Positions 16,983-25,371 of a stretch of 64,000 nt of DNA are shown piece by piece; the first letter of the stretch is position 1, and every line of letters starts with the position of its first letter. The notes under the pieces are model-generated. The model saw only the letters and a list, made by a program, of their open reading frames with translations, did not search any database and had not been told where the DNA came from. Source of the DNA: Bryobacterales bacterium (GTDB lineage: Bacteria > Acidobacteriota > Terriglobia > Bryobacterales > Bryobacteraceae); NCBI GenBank assembly GCA_003166865.1, contig PMUP01000041.1, forward strand, positions 181,334 through 245,333, read 5' to 3'. Position numbers and translations under genes: made by a program.

Positions 16983-19410
16983 TATTGACTAGTTTATCCT
17001 GAACCACGATCACTTTCACCACTTGTTTACCATCCAACAACGGCCGGACCTTGGTGTCGCCGAGGACGAGCTTCTCCAGCGTCTCGCGCGGAGTGCCAAA
17101 CGCGACATTGATGCGACCGCGCAGCTTGCCATTGACCTGGATCACCACCTCGGCTTCTTCTTCGCGCGCGAGTTCCGGATCATATTCGGGCCAGGCGTGA
17201 CCGAACACCGGACCTTCGCGGCCCTGCTCCTCCCAAAGCTCTTCGGCCAAGTAAGGCGCGAAAGGCTCCAGCATCAGCGTGAGTTTCTCCAAAATTTCGG
17301 CGATCGCCGGCGCCGATAGATCCTTCTCGAGATCCGTAAGCACGTTCATGAGACCCATCAACGCGGCGATGGAAGTATTGAAGTGCCAGCGGCCTTCGAA
17401 ATCGTCCGTGATTTGCCGCAGCGTCTGATGCAGTTTGCGCAGCGCTTTCTTATCGGCCGCAGTCGGTTCGGAGCCACCCTGTCCAAAGTTCCTCGTGACA
17501 AACCGATAAACACGGCTGATGAAACCGTACGCTCCGTTCGCGCCGGCATCGGTCCAGTCCATTTCCCTTTCGGGCGAAGTGGCGAAGAGTTCGAACACGC
17601 GGCCCGTATCGGCGCCAAACCGTTCGATCATCTCATCGGCGCTCACCACATTGCCCTTCGATTTCGACATCTTCGCGCCGTCTTTGATCACCATGCCTTG
17701 CGTAAACAGGCGCTTCGCCGGCTCGCTGTTCGAGATAAGTCCAAGATCGCGCATCATTTTTGTCCAAAACCTGGAGTAGATCAAGTGCAAGATCGCATGT
17801 TCGACGCCGCCGATGTACTGATCGATCGGGAACCAGTACGCGATCTTCTTGGAATCGAACGGCGCGCTCGAATTGTGCGGATCGCAATAGCGATAGAAAT
17901 ACCAGGACGAATCGACGAACGTGTCCATGGTGTCGGTTTCGCGGCGCGCAGGCTCGCCGCACTTGGGACAGGCGATGTTCACAAACTCCGGCACATTTTC
18001 GAGCGGCGAACGGCCCTTGCCGCCGATCGGAACCTTGAGCGGGAGCACCACGGGCAAATCACTCTCGGGCACCGGAACCATGCCGCACTTCGGGCAATAG
18101 ATGACGGGGATCGGCGTGCCCCAATAGCGCTGGCGCGAGATACCCCAGTCCTTGATGCGGAACGTGACTGCGGCTTTGCCAAAATTTTCCGCTTCGGCTT
18201 TTGCGGTCATAACACGGCGAGCCTCGGCGCTTGAAAGGCCCGAATAGGAACCGGAATGTTCGACAACGCCGTCGTCGCCGAAGGCTTCCTTCATGGTGAC
18301 GAGTTCAGCGAGAGCGCCGTCCACCGGCCGGACCACGGGCCGGATCGCGATGTTGTATTGTTTGCAAAATTCGAAGTCGCGCTGATCGTGAGCGGGCACG
18401 GCCATGATGGCTCCGGTGCCATAGCCCATCAGCACGAAGTTGCCGATCCAGACTGGAAGCTTCTCGCCGCTGAATGGATTGACGGCGTAGCTGCCGGTAA
18501 ACAAGCCTTCCTTCTCGATGTCGCCCGGACCTTTGGCGGCGCGCGAATCGATCATCTGCTTCACTTGCACTTTCGCCTCGCCGCTCACCAACTCGGCAAC
18601 TAGCGGATGCTCGGGCGCGAGAATCACGCACGTCGCGCCGTAGATGGTGTCCACGCGCGTAGTGAACACGCGGATCGGCTTTCCGCTGCCTTCCAGATGA
18701 AAATCGATCTCAGCGCCTTCCGAACGCCCGATCCAATTGCGCTGCATCAGGAGCACACGTTCCGGCCAACCGTCCTCCAAGTCCTTTATCCCAGCGAGCA
18801 ATTCGTCGGCGTAATCCGTGATGCGCAAGAACCACTGTTCGATCGCGCGCTGCTCCACGGGCGTCGACTCGTGACGCCAGCAGCATCCATCCACCACTTG
18901 CTCGTTCGCGAGCACGGTTCCGCACTCGGTACACCAGTTGACCAAAGCATTCTTGCGATAAGCCAGTCCGCGTTCCAGCATCTTGAGGAAGAACCACTGG
19001 TTCCAGCGGTAATATTCGGGATCGCAGGTGGTGACTTCACGGGACCAGTCATAACTAAAGCCCATGCGCCGATGCTGCCGCTTCATGTTCTCGATGTTGT
19101 ATCTGGTCCATTCGTACGGATCGCGGTTGTTCGCGATGGCCGCGTTCTCCGCCGGAAGACCGAACGCGTCCCAGCCCATGGGATGCAGCACGTTGAAGCC
19201 GCGCATGCGCTTGTAGCGCGCCAGCGCATCGCCGATGGTGTAATTGCGGATGTGTCCGATGTGCAGCGTGCCGCTCGGATAAGGCAGCATCTCAAGCACG
19301 TAAAATTTGGGCTTGCTCGAATTCTCTTCGGCCTGGAAGAGCGGCGCGTTGGCCCATCGCTCACTCCACTTCAATTCGATCTGGTTGTGGTCGTACTGCT
19401 TTTCCGGCAT
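16969..19410 (-). CDS. leuS: Leucyl-tRNA synthetase
   Basis: Class I aminoacyl-tRNA synthetase that charges tRNA-Leu. The 813-residue protein has the HIGH motif within PYPSGTLHIGHIRNY (His50-His53), GWDAFGLPAENAA, zinc-type cysteine pairs (CTECGTV and CPKCGMV, CPKCGEP), the editing domain with FTTRVDTIYGAT and MAVPAHDQRDFEF, and KMSKSKGNVVSADE before the anticodon-binding domain. The C-terminal region ends in VVQVNGKLRGRI-like sequence and KLVNIVVK. The ATG at 19,408-19,410 lies inside an 18-bp block that also occurs in the 3' end of nfo. No frameshift is seen. Confidence 0.97.
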   Translation of the reverse strand: MPEKQYDHNQIELKWSERWANAPLFQAEENSSKPKFYVLEMLPYPSGTLHIGHIRNYTIGDALARYKRMRGFNVLHPMGWDAFGLPAENAAIANNRDPYEWTRYNIENMKRQHRRMGFSYDWSREVTTCDPEYYRWNQWFFLKMLERGLAYRKNALVNWCTECGTVLANEQVVDGCCWRHESTPVEQRAIEQWFLRITDYADELLAGIKDLEDGWPERVLLMQRNWIGRSEGAEIDFHLEGSGKPIRVFTTRVDTIYGATCVILAPEHPLVAELVSGEAKVQVKQMIDSRAAKGPGDIEKEGLFTGSYAVNPFSGEKLPVWIGNFVLMGYGTGAIMAVPAHDQRDFEFCKQYNIAIRPVVRPVDGALAELVTMKEAFGDDGVVEHSGSYSGLSSAEARRVMTAKAEAENFGKAAVTFRIKDWGISRQRYWGTPIPVIYCPKCGMVPVPESDLPVVLPLKVPIGGKGRSPLENVPEFVNIACPKCGEPARRETDTMDTFVDSSWYFYRYCDPHNSSAPFDSKKIAYWFPIDQYIGGVEHAILHLIYSRFWTKMMRDLGLISNSEPAKRLFTQGMVIKDGAKMSKSKGNVVSADEMIERFGADTGRVFELFATSPEREMDWTDAGANGAYGFISRVYRFVTRNFGQGGSEPTAADKKALRKLHQTLRQITDDFEGRWHFNTSIAALMGLMNVLTDLEKDLSAPAIAEILEKLTLMLEPFAPYLAEELWEEQGREGPVFGHAWPEYDPELAREEEAEVVIQVNGKLRGRINVAFGTPRETLEKLVLGDTKVRPLLDGKQVVKVIVVQDKLVNIVVK

Positions 19411-19481
19411 AGCTTCAAAAAACTGTTGCGGAGCTTCGGGTGGTTGAGGATGCGGCGAAACCCGTCCTCTTCAATATAGCC
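19396..19481. repeat. Degenerate second copy of the nfo 3' end
   Basis: Two blocks here match the 3' end of nfo in the same orientation. The 18 bases 19,396-19,413 equal 20,255-20,272. The 53 bases 19,429-19,481 match 20,348-20,400, with the first 35 bases identical and about four mismatches after that. In nfo the blocks are 75 bases apart and here only 15, so about 60 bases have been lost. The copy lies directly upstream of leuS and, together with nfo, brackets the small toxin-antitoxin-like cassette. Confidence 0.85.
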
Positions 19482-19496
19482 TGACTATAATAATGG

Positions 19497-19781
19497 TTGG
19501 CGCTGGAGTTTGAGCGGAATCCGCGAAAGAACGCGGCTAACTTCGCAAAGCATGGCGTGTCGTTCGAAGAAGCGGCGACTGTGTTTGGCGATCCACTAGG
19601 ACGCATCGTGAACGACCCGCGACACTCGGAAGAGGAAGAGCGGTCCGTCCTCCTGGGGCTCTCTAGTAACCAGCGCTAGTTGGCTGTCATGTTCACGGAC
19701 CGCCAGGCAACGATTCGGATCATTAGTGCGCGACGGGTAACGGGTTCCGAACGGAGAAACTATGAAGAAAGCTCAAACTAA
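19497..19781 (+). pseudogene. brnT: BrnT-family toxin gene with in-frame TAG
   Basis: BrnT toxins are small RelE-fold ribonucleases. The frame from TTG 19,497 reads FERNPRKNAANFAKHGVSFEEA, then VFGDPLG, HSEEEERSVLLGLS, all typical of BrnT. TAG at 19,677-19,679 then interrupts it. The same frame continues after the stop with LAVMFTDRQATIRIISARRV and ERRNYEE, which is exactly the expected BrnT C-terminus. The full frame would give about 94 residues and overlap the antitoxin start by 20 bases, as intact toxin-antitoxin pairs do. The stop sits where a leucine is expected, and one base change from TTG would make it. No ATG/GTG start is available and TATAAT lies just upstream. Confidence 0.8.
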
Positions 19782-20022
19782 GCGACCAGCAGCCAATCGG
19801 AGCGATATCGACGAAATACTTCCGGAGTACGACTTCAGCCATGCCCGGCGAAATAAATATGCCACTCGATATCTCCCAGGCAGTGTGGTGGTGGTGCTCG
19901 ACCCTGACGTCGCCGCCACTTTCGGAAGTTCCAGCGAAGCCAACGAGGCACTGCGCGCCTTAGCTGTGATCATACAGAAGCGTCGGCCCCGTAAGGCCAC
20001 ATCGCGCCGCCGCAGTGCTTGA
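19762..20022 (+). CDS. Probable antitoxin partner of BrnT-like toxin
   Basis: An 86-residue basic protein with the pattern PEYDFSHARRNKYATRY, VVVVLDPDVAATF and NEALRALAVII. This is the arrangement of a family of short ribbon-helix-helix-like proteins encoded next to BrnT-type or other RelE-fold toxins. The antitoxin role is inferred from that pattern and from the 20-base overlap with the broken toxin frame. The ATG at 19,762 is the natural start. The C-terminus is very rich in Arg and Lys and may contact nucleic acid. The gene itself looks intact although its toxin is not. Confidence 0.7.
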   Translation: MKKAQTKRPAANRSDIDEILPEYDFSHARRNKYATRYLPGSVVVVLDPDVAATFGSSSEANEALRALAVIIQKRRPRKATSRRRSA

Positions 20023-20027
20023 CCACA

Positions 20028-20222
20028 ATGAACCAGAACAAATTTCCCGAGGGCTGGAACGAGGACAGAGTGAAAAAGCTGCTCGCATTCTACAGCGAGC
20101 AGACTGGCGATCAGGCCGTGGCGGAAGACGAAGCGGGCGTCGAATCAGGCGACACAGTCATGAACGTTCCTCGCGACCTTGTGCCAGTCGTCAGGGAGCT
20201 GATCGCCAAGCGACAGCGATAG
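20028..20222 (+). CDS. Conserved small protein downstream of the antitoxin
   Basis: A 64-residue acidic protein starting NQNKFPEGWNEDRVKKLLAFY and ending NVPRDLVPVVRELIAKR. The FPxGWxExRVxxLLxxY and VPxxLVPxVRxLIAKR segments resemble small uncharacterised proteins of cyanobacteria and soil bacteria that are often next to toxin-antitoxin genes. No function is known to me. The ATG at 20,028 is preferred to an in-frame TTG three codons earlier, which would overlap the antitoxin stop. It is only 5 bases after the antitoxin gene and is presumably co-transcribed. Confidence 0.65.
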   Translation: MNQNKFPEGWNEDRVKKLLAFYSEQTGDQAVAEDEAGVESGDTVMNVPRDLVPVVRELIAKRQR

Positions 20223-20241
20223 CACAAGCTACATTAGCAAC

Positions 20242-21108
20242 TTACTTGCGCAGGCTGCTTTTCCGGCATAGCGTCTTCAACGTCTCCATGTTCCTCAACT
20301 CGTCGCCTTCTTCGTCGACGGGAGTCTCCAGAATAAAGGCTTTCGTACGGAGCTTCGGGTGGTTGAGGATGCGGCGAAACCCCTCCTCTCCAATGCAGCC
20401 GCGTCCGATATGTGCGTGCCGGTCCAGGTGCGATCCGAGCGCGCCTTTGGAATCGTTGGCGTGGATCACGCGTACGTTTTCGATACCCAACACGCGATCC
20501 ATTTCGGCCACCGTCTGCTTCAGCCCTAACGCGCTGCTGACATCGTAGCCGGACGCCAGGCAGTGGCAGGTGTCGATGCAGAATCCGATCTTGAGATCGG
20601 TCAGCTCGGCCGCGAACTGACGCATCACGCCCAGTTCTTCGAATCGGCTCCCCAATGCCGCGCCCGAGCCCGCCGTATTCTCGAGCAGCACCGTGAGCTT
20701 CTTCGTATCGAGACCTTGCGCCGCTTCGGCCAGCGATCGGATCACTGCATATATGCCTTGCTCCACCGAATGCCCCTTGCAGTTGCCGGGGTGCGCGACC
20801 AGGTATTCCGCGCCAATCGCGAGCGCACGCTCGATCTCGCCGCGAAAGGCCGCGGTGGATTGCAAACGCAGCGGCTCACTGCAGGACGCCAGATTGATCA
20901 AGTAGTTGTCATGGATCACCAGCGGAAAAAGATCGTGCCGATCGCGCGCCCGTTCGAGCAGCTTCACCGCGCTTGGCGCGGGCGGCGATGCGCGCCACAT
21001 GCGTGGACTGGCCGAGAAGATTTGGAACGTGTTGGCTCCCACCTCCGCGGCTTTGATTGCGGCGTTTTCAAGCGACTTGGCGATGGAGGTGTGAAGCCCG
21101 AGGCGCAA
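20242..21108 (-). CDS. nfo: Deoxyribonuclease IV (AP endonuclease Nfo)
   Basis: Zinc-dependent endonuclease that cuts 5' of abasic sites in base-excision repair. The 288-residue product starts RLGLHTSIAKSLENAA and shows TFQIFSASPRMW, VIHDNYLINLAS, HPGNCKG, LLENTAGSGAALG, GFCIDTCHCLASGYD, VIHANDSKGALGSHLDRHAHIG and ILETPVDEEGDE, which supply the three-zinc site. The open frame continues upstream to 21,324, but that would overlap the divergent lipoprotein. The family begins with M-[RK]-x-G-x-H, so TTG at 21,106-21,108 is taken as start. Its 3' end exists in a second, degenerate copy upstream of leuS. Confidence 0.93.
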   Translation of the reverse strand: MRLGLHTSIAKSLENAAIKAAEVGANTFQIFSASPRMWRASPPAPSAVKLLERARDRHDLFPLVIHDNYLINLASCSEPLRLQSTAAFRGEIERALAIGAEYLVAHPGNCKGHSVEQGIYAVIRSLAEAAQGLDTKKLTVLLENTAGSGAALGSRFEELGVMRQFAAELTDLKIGFCIDTCHCLASGYDVSSALGLKQTVAEMDRVLGIENVRVIHANDSKGALGSHLDRHAHIGRGCIGEEGFRRILNHPKLRTKAFILETPVDEEGDELRNMETLKTLCRKSSLRK

Positions 21109-21174
21109 GGAAATCCGATGGTAACAGGCCGCCGGGCGAGTGTATAAACCAAGCCCATATGCCGATATAAGGCT

Positions 21175-22143
21175 ATGCGAGACCTTGCGACTGCGATCCT
21201 TTTGGCCGGAGCACTCCTTCTGAGCGCCTGCGCCCGTGCCCGAGTGACCACGCAGATTCAATCCGATGGTTCCTGGACACGGACGGTCGAGCTGACGGGG
21301 CAGCAGAAAAAGGACGGCCTCCAAGCCATGCCGACGCTCGACGACACTTTCGTAATTCCTACCGGCGCTGGATGGAAATCAACGGAACAAGCGAAAGACA
21401 ACAGTCGCATGTTGACGCTGGAACGGTCCTTGCCCGCGGGCGGCACGCTCGAGGGCGACGTGTCCATCAAGAATTCCGAACCTGGCAAGAGTTCCGAACC
21501 TGGCAAAAGCTCCGAACCCGGAAAGCTGCGGCTGGTGAACCATGTCTCCGTGAGGGCAGCAGGGCCCCATCAATTGGAATACCGCGAGACGCTGCACTGG
21601 ACGGGCCCTCCAAGCAAGCTCCTGGGCGACATCCGGCCGGAGGACCTGGCTCGATTGAAATCGCATCTTCCGCAGCCGCTCGCGACCGATGCCAATGCCC
21701 GCGCGCTTGCGGACAAAGCGACGGAGCTCTCAATCCCCGTGATGTTTGGACCAGGCGACCCTTTGCTCGTGGTTGGGCTCATGCATCCGGACCTGGCGGT
21801 ATATCGCGCGAATCAACGCCTCGGCTCCATGCTGGTGAAGGCGCTGGAACAGCAATTCGGCGACCGGATGCAGCCCGCTGAGCGTCGTGAAGTGGCCCGG
21901 CAGCTCATTCAGGAAGCGTTCAACTCCGGAAAGATGCCGCAACCCGATCCCGCGGCCGCCGCGGCGACTCCAGCGAACAGCTCTGGATTGACCCCTCTCA
22001 TGTTCATCGTGAAGCCGCCGGGCAAAGTGGTATCCACCAACGGCGAGATCGACGAGCTCAGCGGCGAAATTTTCTGGGCGCTCTTCGAAGAGGCCGCGTC
22101 GTACAAAGACGTGGTCCTGACGGCGGTGCTGGAATCGAACTAA
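21175..22143 (+). CDS. Predicted lipoprotein of unknown function
   Basis: A 322-residue protein with a lipoprotein signal (LLAGALLLSAC, lipidated Cys at about residue 19), so it is anchored in an envelope membrane. Residues about 27-80 form a beta-rich segment (TTQIQSDGSWTRTVELTG). A short linker follows with three EPGKSS-type repeats, then mixed alpha/beta sequence without a catalytic motif I recognise. It is divergent from nfo, 66 bases away, and upstream of the acyl-CoA ligase, but nothing ties it to either. I do not recognise the family. Confidence 0.8.
   Translation: MRDLATAILLAGALLLSACARARVTTQIQSDGSWTRTVELTGQQKKDGLQAMPTLDDTFVIPTGAGWKSTEQAKDNSRMLTLERSLPAGGTLEGDVSIKNSEPGKSSEPGKSSEPGKLRLVNHVSVRAAGPHQLEYRETLHWTGPPSKLLGDIRPEDLARLKSHLPQPLATDANARALADKATELSIPVMFGPGDPLLVVGLMHPDLAVYRANQRLGSMLVKALEQQFGDRMQPAERREVARQLIQEAFNSGKMPQPDPAAAAATPANSSGLTPLMFIVKPPGKVVSTNGEIDELSGEIFWALFEEAASYKDVVLTAVLESN
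21475..21525 (+). repeat. 18-bp tandem repeat encoding SEPGKS
   Basis: Nearly three copies of an 18-base unit (TCCGAACCTGGCAAGAGT, then two diverged copies) lie in frame inside the lipoprotein gene. Each unit encodes Ser-Glu-Pro-Gly-Lys-Ser. The period divides by three, so copy-number change would lengthen or shorten a linker without breaking the frame. Confidence 0.85.
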
Positions 22144-22194
22144 CGAAGGCTGTCTCGCACTGCGCCTGTACGCGGTTAGGGGTACAATGCCCCC

Positions 22195-23796
22195 ATGTTT
22201 GTTCCTCTGACACCCATCCGGTGTCTCCACCGCGCCGTGGATTTGTTCCCGAACAAAATCGGGATCGTCTCGGGTACACGCCAGTTTACCTATCGCCAGT
22301 TCGGAGAGCGTTGCGAGCGCTTGGCCAGCGCCCTTTGTAAACACGGCGTCCAGCCCGGCGACCGCGTCGCCTATCTCAGCTTCAACACCCATCAGTTGCT
22401 GGAAGGCTATTACGGAGTGGTGCTGGCGCACGCCATCGTGATGCCGCTGAACGTCCGGCTATCTCCGGTGGAACTGGAAAACATTCTGAATCATTCCGGC
22501 GCGCGCATGCTGCTATTTGAAAATGACTTCGCTCCCCTGGTGGAGCAACTGAAGCCCGTTTGCCCCGGCATCCAGCGTTTTGTCACGCTCGATGAGCAGG
22601 TTCCAGCGGCCGATCTCGCCGCCGATCTCAGCTATGAAGAGCTGCTCGATCAAGGCCACGCCGAACGCGCCGACATTTCCAGCTTCGACGAAAACGCGAT
22701 CGCCGAGCTGTTTTACACCAGCGGCAGCACTGGCGAACCTAAAGGAGTGATGCTGGCGAATCGCACGCTCTATTTGCACGCGCTCGCGGTAGGGAGCATA
22801 TATCGAGAGCCCGAAACCACCGTCGACCTGCATACTATTCCCTTGTTTCATGCCAATGGATGGGGCCGGCCGCAGGCGTCCACCATGCTCGGGACCAAGC
22901 AAATCATGGTGCGCCGCTTCGATCCGCCCGCGGTCCTCCGGCTCATCCAAGAGCACGGCGCAACCGACATGGCGCTGGTTCCCACCATGGCCAACGCCTT
23001 GCTCAATTGTCCCGATCTGGCCGCACATGCTGTCTCCAGCCTGCGCAACATCGTGCTGGGCGGCGCGGCCTCCTCCCCCGAATTGATCGAGCGCATGGAG
23101 AACGCGTTCCACTGTGACGTGTACGCGGGCTATGGCCTGACCGAAACCGCTCCGCTGCTCAGTTGCGCTGCCCCAAAACCGGGACTTACGTACGCCTCCG
23201 ACGCCGATCGTTATCGCCGCCGCGCCATGGCTGGATGGCCGATGTGGGGCATGGAAGTCCGCGTGGTGGACACGGAGATGAACGATGTCCCACGCGATAT
23301 GCAGACCTCCGGCGAGATCGTAACCCGCGGCGACCACGTGATGGAGGGCTATTTCCGCGAGCCCGCCATGACCGCCTCGGTCATGACCGGCCTCTGGTTC
23401 CACACCGGCGACATGGCCGTTTGGGACGAGGAATCGTTTATCCAAATCATCGACCGTAAGAAGGAGATCATCATCAGCGGCGGCGAAAACATCTCGTCGC
23501 TGGAGGTGGAGAAGACGATTTTCGCCCATCCGGAAGTGTTCGAGTGCGCCGTGGTCGCGGCGCCGGATGAGACTTGGGGAGAAGTTCCGGCCGCCATCGT
23601 GGTGCGCAAACCGGGGTCGGCGCTGACTTCCGAGGATTTGCTGGCCTTCCTCAAAATGCGCCTCGGCAAGTTCAAACTGCCGCGAATTATAATATTCAGC
23701 AGCGAGCCACTGCCGAAAACCGGGACAGGCAAGATCCGCAAGCTGGTGCTGCGGGAGCAATTTTGGCAGGGCAAAGAGAAAAGGGTCCAGGGATGA
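22195..23796 (+). CDS. Acyl-CoA synthetase (AMP-forming, fatty-acid CoA ligase family)
   Basis: ATP-dependent ligase that activates a carboxylic acid through an acyl-adenylate to its CoA thioester. The 533-residue protein contains the P-loop-like YTSGSTGEPKGVML near residue 178, PLFHANGWG, the adenylate motif GYGLTETAP near residue 309, WFHTGDMAVWDEE, and DRKKEIIISGGENISSLEVEK. The catalytic lysine is in KTGTGKIRK near the C-terminus. The W/FHANGWG and overall length resemble medium/long-chain fatty acyl-CoA ligases. The exact substrate cannot be read from sequence. It is followed by a secreted protein gene 31 bases downstream. Confidence 0.93.
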   Translation: MFVPLTPIRCLHRAVDLFPNKIGIVSGTRQFTYRQFGERCERLASALCKHGVQPGDRVAYLSFNTHQLLEGYYGVVLAHAIVMPLNVRLSPVELENILNHSGARMLLFENDFAPLVEQLKPVCPGIQRFVTLDEQVPAADLAADLSYEELLDQGHAERADISSFDENAIAELFYTSGSTGEPKGVMLANRTLYLHALAVGSIYREPETTVDLHTIPLFHANGWGRPQASTMLGTKQIMVRRFDPPAVLRLIQEHGATDMALVPTMANALLNCPDLAAHAVSSLRNIVLGGAASSPELIERMENAFHCDVYAGYGLTETAPLLSCAAPKPGLTYASDADRYRRRAMAGWPMWGMEVRVVDTEMNDVPRDMQTSGEIVTRGDHVMEGYFREPAMTASVMTGLWFHTGDMAVWDEESFIQIIDRKKEIIISGGENISSLEVEKTIFAHPEVFECAVVAAPDETWGEVPAAIVVRKPGSALTSEDLLAFLKMRLGKFKLPRIIIFSSEPLPKTGTGKIRKLVLREQFWQGKEKRVQG

Positions 23797-23827
23797 TCCG
23801 AGAGCGGTCCGGGAATAAGGAGGGCGC

Positions 23828-25135
23828 ATGAAGCCTGTGTTTCTGCTTGCCATCGCCACGTTCGTCTTGGCCGGCCAGATCGGCCAGTATCCACCTGGAA
23901 CCTATCCGCCGGGCCAAAACCCGCAAGGCCGTTTCCCGGGCGGAGGCAATTCGCGAGGATCCGGCAAGAACACGGATACCAGGTCCGCCAGCGTGTCGTC
24001 GGAGACCTATCGGGGCGTGGTGCGAAAGCTGGAATCTTCATCCATGGAACTGGAAATCGAGGACACCCGGTTTCTGATCGTCGATTTCTCGAACGCCAAT
24101 CCCAAGCCGTCCGACCTGAGAGTTGGGGATGGCTTGGACGTCGTCGCCACAGCGGACAAAGAGGGTAATTTTCACGCCACCAGCATTCAATCGAACCGGG
24201 ACATTGCGCAGACCATCAACGACCGGGACGGCATAGAAATCCAGAGGGAAGGGAGAACCGGGCCGCCGCCTACGATTTTGGTCAGGCCGGACTCCGCCTC
24301 CGCTGGTGATAATGATTCGGGCCCGCCCGTATTGAAGCACGGAAAACCGGCCCCGCACGCCTCCGATCCGATTCCCGACGATGCCCCGAGCACGCCGTCA
24401 CGGGCGAATTCGGCGCCGGAGCCAGCGCGGTCCTCCGCCAATCCTCATTTAGCTCTTATTGAAAAAGCCCGGGAGGTCGCGTCGAAATTTTTGGAAGGAT
24501 TGCCAAACTACGTTGTCCAGGAATCCGCCACACGCTATGTCAGCGAAACGCGGCAGCCGAGTTGGAATGTCGTCGATATCGTTTCCGCCGAAGTGGTCTT
24601 TGAGGAACACAAGGAGACCTATCGAAATCTCCAGATCAACGGGAAGCCCTCCAAAAAGCCGCCGGAGGAATCGGGTGCCTGGTCCACCGGTGAATTTGGA
24701 ACCATTCTTGGGAACCTGTTCTCGCCTTACACGGATGCCGACTTCAAGTTCGCCCAAGACGATACGATCTTGCATCGATCCGCTTCCGTGTTCGACTTCA
24801 AAGTGCTGCGCGTCCGGGCCGCTTGGCGCATCTGGACCACCGGACAATACATTATGCCTGCCTATAGAGGCTCGGTCTGGATCGACAAACAGACCGGGGA
24901 CGTGCTGCGCATAGAGATGCAGGCCAAAGAAATTCCCGAGGCGTTTCCCGAGATCTCGGTAGAAACCGCCGTGGACTACGATTCCATACGCTTAGGAACA
25001 CCCGAGCAATTCCTGCTGCCGGTGCATTCCGAGGCGTTGAGTTGCTGGCGAGGATCCAACGATTGCCAGCGGAACGTCATCGAGTTCCGCAACTATCACA
25101 AATTCACCGGCGAATCGAACATCGAGTTTAAGTAG
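23828..25135 (+). CDS. Secreted protein of unknown function
   Basis: A 435-residue protein with an N-terminal signal peptide (VFLLAIATFVLAGQ) followed by a Gly/Pro-rich segment (YPPGTYPPGQNPQGRFPGGG). A small beta domain covers about residues 58-125 (ETYRGVVRKLESSSMELEIEDTRFL, resembling a DUF5666-like fold), then a low-complexity linker, then a C-terminal domain from about residue 210 (LPNYVVQESATRYVS) that recurs in acidobacterial secreted proteins. No enzyme motif is seen. Its last 8 bases overlap the 3' end of the convergent thioesterase remnant. Confidence 0.8.
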   Translation: MKPVFLLAIATFVLAGQIGQYPPGTYPPGQNPQGRFPGGGNSRGSGKNTDTRSASVSSETYRGVVRKLESSSMELEIEDTRFLIVDFSNANPKPSDLRVGDGLDVVATADKEGNFHATSIQSNRDIAQTINDRDGIEIQREGRTGPPPTILVRPDSASAGDNDSGPPVLKHGKPAPHASDPIPDDAPSTPSRANSAPEPARSSANPHLALIEKAREVASKFLEGLPNYVVQESATRYVSETRQPSWNVVDIVSAEVVFEEHKETYRNLQINGKPSKKPPEESGAWSTGEFGTILGNLFSPYTDADFKFAQDDTILHRSASVFDFKVLRVRAAWRIWTTGQYIMPAYRGSVWIDKQTGDVLRIEMQAKEIPEAFPEISVETAVDYDSIRLGTPEQFLLPVHSEALSCWRGSNDCQRNVIEFRNYHKFTGESNIEFK

Positions 25136-25328
25136 TCCGGGGAGTTTCAGTCAGGGGCTGGATTCCAAACAGCGGCCAGTATTTCTCGGGAAGCTTCGCC
25201 GGCTTCCTATCAGCTCCTAGAAACACGTGCTTGGTTTCGCCGGATGCGAGTTGGCGGCCGCTCTGCGCGTCGCTGATTTCATACTGAAACTGAACGGCGC
25301 GCCGGCTCGCATTGGCTACCCAAGTTTT
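25128..25328 (-). pseudogene. 3' fragment of a YbgC-type thioesterase split by a transposon
   Basis: This stretch encodes KTWVANASRRAVQFQYEI, then SGRQLASGETKHVFLGA, KPAKLPEKYWPLFGIQP and a stop at 25,128. It is the second half of a hotdog-fold acyl-CoA thioesterase of the YbgC/FadM type. It has no start. Its 5' end stops at the target-site duplication (25,321-25,328) of the IS1595 element. The other half lies at 28,962-29,233. Removing the element and one CAAGTTTT copy restores one uninterrupted frame of about 150 residues, so the gene was intact before insertion. Confidence 0.93.
25321..25328 (+). repeat. Left 8-bp target-site duplication CAAGTTTT
   Basis: CAAGTTTT directly precedes the left inverted repeat and is repeated exactly at 28,962-28,969 after the right one. 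Eight bases is the duplication length known for IS1595-family elements. Confidence 0.95.
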
Positions 25329-25352
25329 GGCAATAATATACGTGACTGACAG
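25329..25352 (+). repeat. Left terminal inverted repeat of IS1595 element
   Basis: Begins GGCAATAATATAC and ends CTGACAG. Read on the opposite strand, 28,961-28,938 is the same over 24 bases except for two mismatches (positions 14 and 17). Confidence 0.95.
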
Positions 25353-25371
25353 AAGTTGTTAGACTCTGGGA

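Noticed and set aside
19485-19491. TATAAT before the brnT-like frame as a promoter
   Set aside because: No -35 hexamer at 16-18 bases; it may be a coincidence in the A/T-rich repeat copy.
21109-21324. Upstream extension of nfo by 72 codons
   Set aside because: It overlaps the divergent lipoprotein gene and precedes the conserved start of the endonuclease IV family.
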